A stretch of DNA of 8,337 nucleotides, taken from assembly GCA_964404205.1 (NCBI GenBank), contig CAYOJD010000127.1, forward strand, positions 1 through 8,337. The letters are read 5' to 3'. The notes beneath the pieces were generated by a model. The model did no database searches. It saw nothing but the letters and a program-made list of their open reading frames with translations, and had not been told where the DNA came from. This document shows, in pieces, positions 7,158-8,337 of the stretch (its first letter is position 1; each line of letters begins with the position of its first letter). Source of the DNA: CAZWBR01 sp964404205. Lineage in GTDB: Bacteria; Bacteroidota; Bacteroidia; Bacteroidales; Prolixibacteraceae. The translations under genes were made by a program, and so were the position numbers.

Positions 7158-7991
7158 TTATTTGGTGGATTCGACAATTCCTCTAAAAAAACCTATTGAT
7201 TCGGCAATACCGATAAAAGGATCGGTCATATCTTTCTCATGTTCGAGACTGCAAACACCGGTATAACCTACTTTTCGCAACATTTTTACGAAGGCAGGAA
7301 AGTCAATGATCCCACGGCCTATTTCGAGCGAGTAGCCCAGTTTGGTGGTTCCGGTTACATCTTTAATATGGATGTCAAATACGCGCGACCGGTACTTCTC
7401 TAAATCAACTACAGGGTCTTTGCCGTTGCGGGTATCGTGCCCAATATCGAGGCACATTCCCATACGAGGGTCTAAATCTTTCACATGTGCCCACACATCA
7501 TCGGCATCGGGATAAACAGCCATATCGGGGCCGTGAAGGTGAATGGCATAATGCATATCGTATTCCTTCACCTTTTGGTCGACATAAGGCAACAAATCGT
7601 AATTGGGGACACCCACAATCAGTTTAACACCGACCCTTTTGGCATAATCGAAAGCGCGGTCAATCTCATCGGTGCTTCGCATATAAATGGGACCTACCGC
7701 ATAACCGGTCACCCCTTTCTCTTTTAATTTGGCATGAAAGGCAGCAATTTGTTCGTCAGTGCTGTTTAGCGGCAAATGGAAATCTTTGATGCAGAGATAG
7801 TGAACATCGCACTTTTGAAGTGTTTCGAGCGTTTTATCGAGATCAAATTTAACAAATGTATAACCAGCCATTCCCAATTTGAATTTTTCCCCTGTTTCGG
7901 GAGCAGGCTGAGGTCCCGGACGTTCCTGTGCCGTAGCCACATAAGCGACGGTAAACAGAAGCAACAATAACATAAATCGGAATTGTTTCAT
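7158..7991 (-). CDS. Secreted sugar phosphate isomerase/epimerase-like TIM-barrel protein
   Basis: This 277-residue protein has a typical signal peptide (residues 1-21, poly-Leu core, cleavage after ATA before Gln22) and a short Pro-rich linker, then a xylose-isomerase-like TIM barrel from about residue 37. Motifs of that fold are HLHG (151-154), CLDIGH (180-185), DIHIKDV (206-212), the IGRGIIDFPAF segment (224-234) and SLEHE (248-252). By family comparison Asp182, His208 and Glu250 are likely metal ligands. Members isomerise or epimerise sugars and sugar derivatives or act on related polyols; exported versions are common in Bacteroidota, often near glycan-utilisation genes. At 277 residues it is complete. 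It converges on the GRE cluster with a shared terminator, so it has its own promoter and no operon link to it. The exact substrate is not readable from the sequence. Confidence 0.88.
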   Translation of the reverse strand: MKQFRFMLLLLLFTVAYVATAQERPGPQPAPETGEKFKLGMAGYTFVKFDLDKTLETLQKCDVHYLCIKDFHLPLNSTDEQIAAFHAKLKEKGVTGYAVGPIYMRSTDEIDRAFDYAKRVGVKLIVGVPNYDLLPYVDQKVKEYDMHYAIHLHGPDMAVYPDADDVWAHVKDLDPRMGMCLDIGHDTRNGKDPVVDLEKYRSRVFDIHIKDVTGTTKLGYSLEIGRGIIDFPAFVKMLRKVGYTGVCSLEHEKDMTDPFIGIAESIGFFRGIVESTK

Positions 7992-8017
7992 TGTAATGAT
8001 AAATTTGGTTGTTTCTA

Positions 8018-8025
8018 CAAAGTTA
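8018..8025 (-). promoter_or_regulatory. Probable -7 promoter box for the secreted isomerase gene
   Basis: Read on the minus strand, this site is TAACTTTG, an exact TAnnTTTG match, 26 bases upstream of the isomerase ATG. A clear -33 TTTG at the usual distance is missing; TTGAC on the same strand (8056-8060) is about 30 bases away, which is too far. The call rests on the -7 box and its position. Confidence 0.5.
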
Positions 8026-8199
8026 AAAAATAGACGCAGTTAGCGCACACGGAGGGTCAACCTTTTTATTTGGTTTAATAAACCTGATTTACAACAACAG
8101 CAACACCATCAAAGACAACCACTTGCATTTTAGGTAAAAATCAATTGGAGTAACCGGCGGTGATAAAAGAGAGATTTTTTCAAAAAAAACAGGAAAAAG

Positions 8200-8230
8200 T
8201 TTGTAAAAAAGGTAAAGGTGTTTACTTTTG
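8200..8230 (+). promoter_or_regulatory. Bacteroidota-type promoter for the tRNA-Pro gene
   Basis: A -33 TTTG (8200-8203) and a -7 TACTTTTG (8223-8230) are separated by 19 bases, matching the two-part consensus of the Bacteroidota primary sigma factor. Transcription would begin about 7 bases further on, giving a leader of roughly 45 bases before the tRNA. This is the best-formed promoter in the window. The rest of the 291-base gap from 7992 to 8282 shows no gene; it is A/T-rich with a weak GGTTT/AAACC inverted repeat at 8072-8084. Confidence 0.75.
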
Positions 8231-8282
8231 CATCGCTTTTCGGGAGAAATCCAGTGCCATTCTGGCCAACGTCAAGCACAAT

Positions 8283-8337
8283 CGGGGTGTAGCGCAGCCC
8301 GGCTAGCGCACCTGCTTTGGGAGCAGGGGGTACCAGG
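8283..8337 (+). tRNA. tRNA-Pro (anticodon UGG), 3' end outside the window
   Basis: The 5' acceptor strand CGGGGTG (8283-8289) is followed by T-A and a D arm with GCGC stems (8292-8295 and 8306-8309). The anticodon arm has a CCTGC/GCAGG stem (8311-8315, 8323-8327) around the loop TTTGGGA, placing anticodon TGG at 8318-8320, which reads proline CCN codons. The sequence runs out in the variable region, so the T arm and 3' acceptor strand are not visible. The match to bacterial tRNA-Pro in the visible part is close. Confidence 0.93.

Noticed and set aside
8072..8084. GGTTT-AAT-AAACC inverted repeat as a terminator or operator
   Set aside because: The stem is only 5 pairs with a 3-base loop, is not followed by a T run and is not next to a gene end; it may be chance in A/T-rich DNA.
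1..8337. CRISPR arrays, insertion sequences, transposases or attachment sites
   Set aside because: No repeated units, terminal inverted repeats or transposase motifs were seen; the tRNA-Pro gene could host an integration site, but its 3' end is outside the window.

Overview
The window looks like chromosomal DNA of a member of the Bacteroidota, probably an anaerobic or facultative Bacteroidales-type bacterium. Four things point there: a membrane-spanning regulator made of periplasmic propeller repeats, a Y_Y_Y domain and a cytoplasmic AraC-type DNA-binding domain; promoter elements of the Bacteroidota TTTG / TAnnTTTG type; little or no Shine-Dalgarno sequence before the starts; and a secreted TIM-barrel isomerase typical of the phylum. 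A finer taxonomic call is not supported.

Layout. Bases 1-2184 (+) are the 3' part of the regulator, whose 5' end lies outside the window. A probable promoter follows, then a plus-strand cluster: a radical-SAM glycyl-radical-enzyme (GRE) activase with two ferredoxin-type 4Fe-4S motifs (2246-3148), a complete GRE carrying a twin-arginine (Tat) signal (3188-5578), a decayed short stretch that seems to be the relic of a polytopic spermidine-synthase-like membrane protein (about 5595-5944), and an AmrS-type radical SAM protein that also begins with a Tat-like signal (5972-7081). A hairpin terminator separates this cluster from a convergent gene for a secreted sugar-isomerase-like TIM-barrel protein (7158-7991, -). 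The right edge holds a promoter and the first two thirds of a tRNA-Pro(UGG) gene.

How it may work together (inference). The regulator would sense a ligand in the periplasm and act directly on DNA, since no kinase or receiver lies between its membrane helix and its HTH domain. Its likely target is the adjacent GRE cluster. The activase would install a glycyl radical on Gly774 of the GRE, which has the catalytic Cys445. The most unusual point is that both the GRE and the second radical SAM protein carry Tat-type N-termini, whereas characterised GREs and SAM-dependent enzymes are cytoplasmic. Either folded, cofactor-loaded radical enzymes are exported, or these leaders have another role. The GRE substrate cannot be read from the sequence; its active-site loop is GCGE, not the usual GCVE or GCTE, which suggests a divergent subclass.
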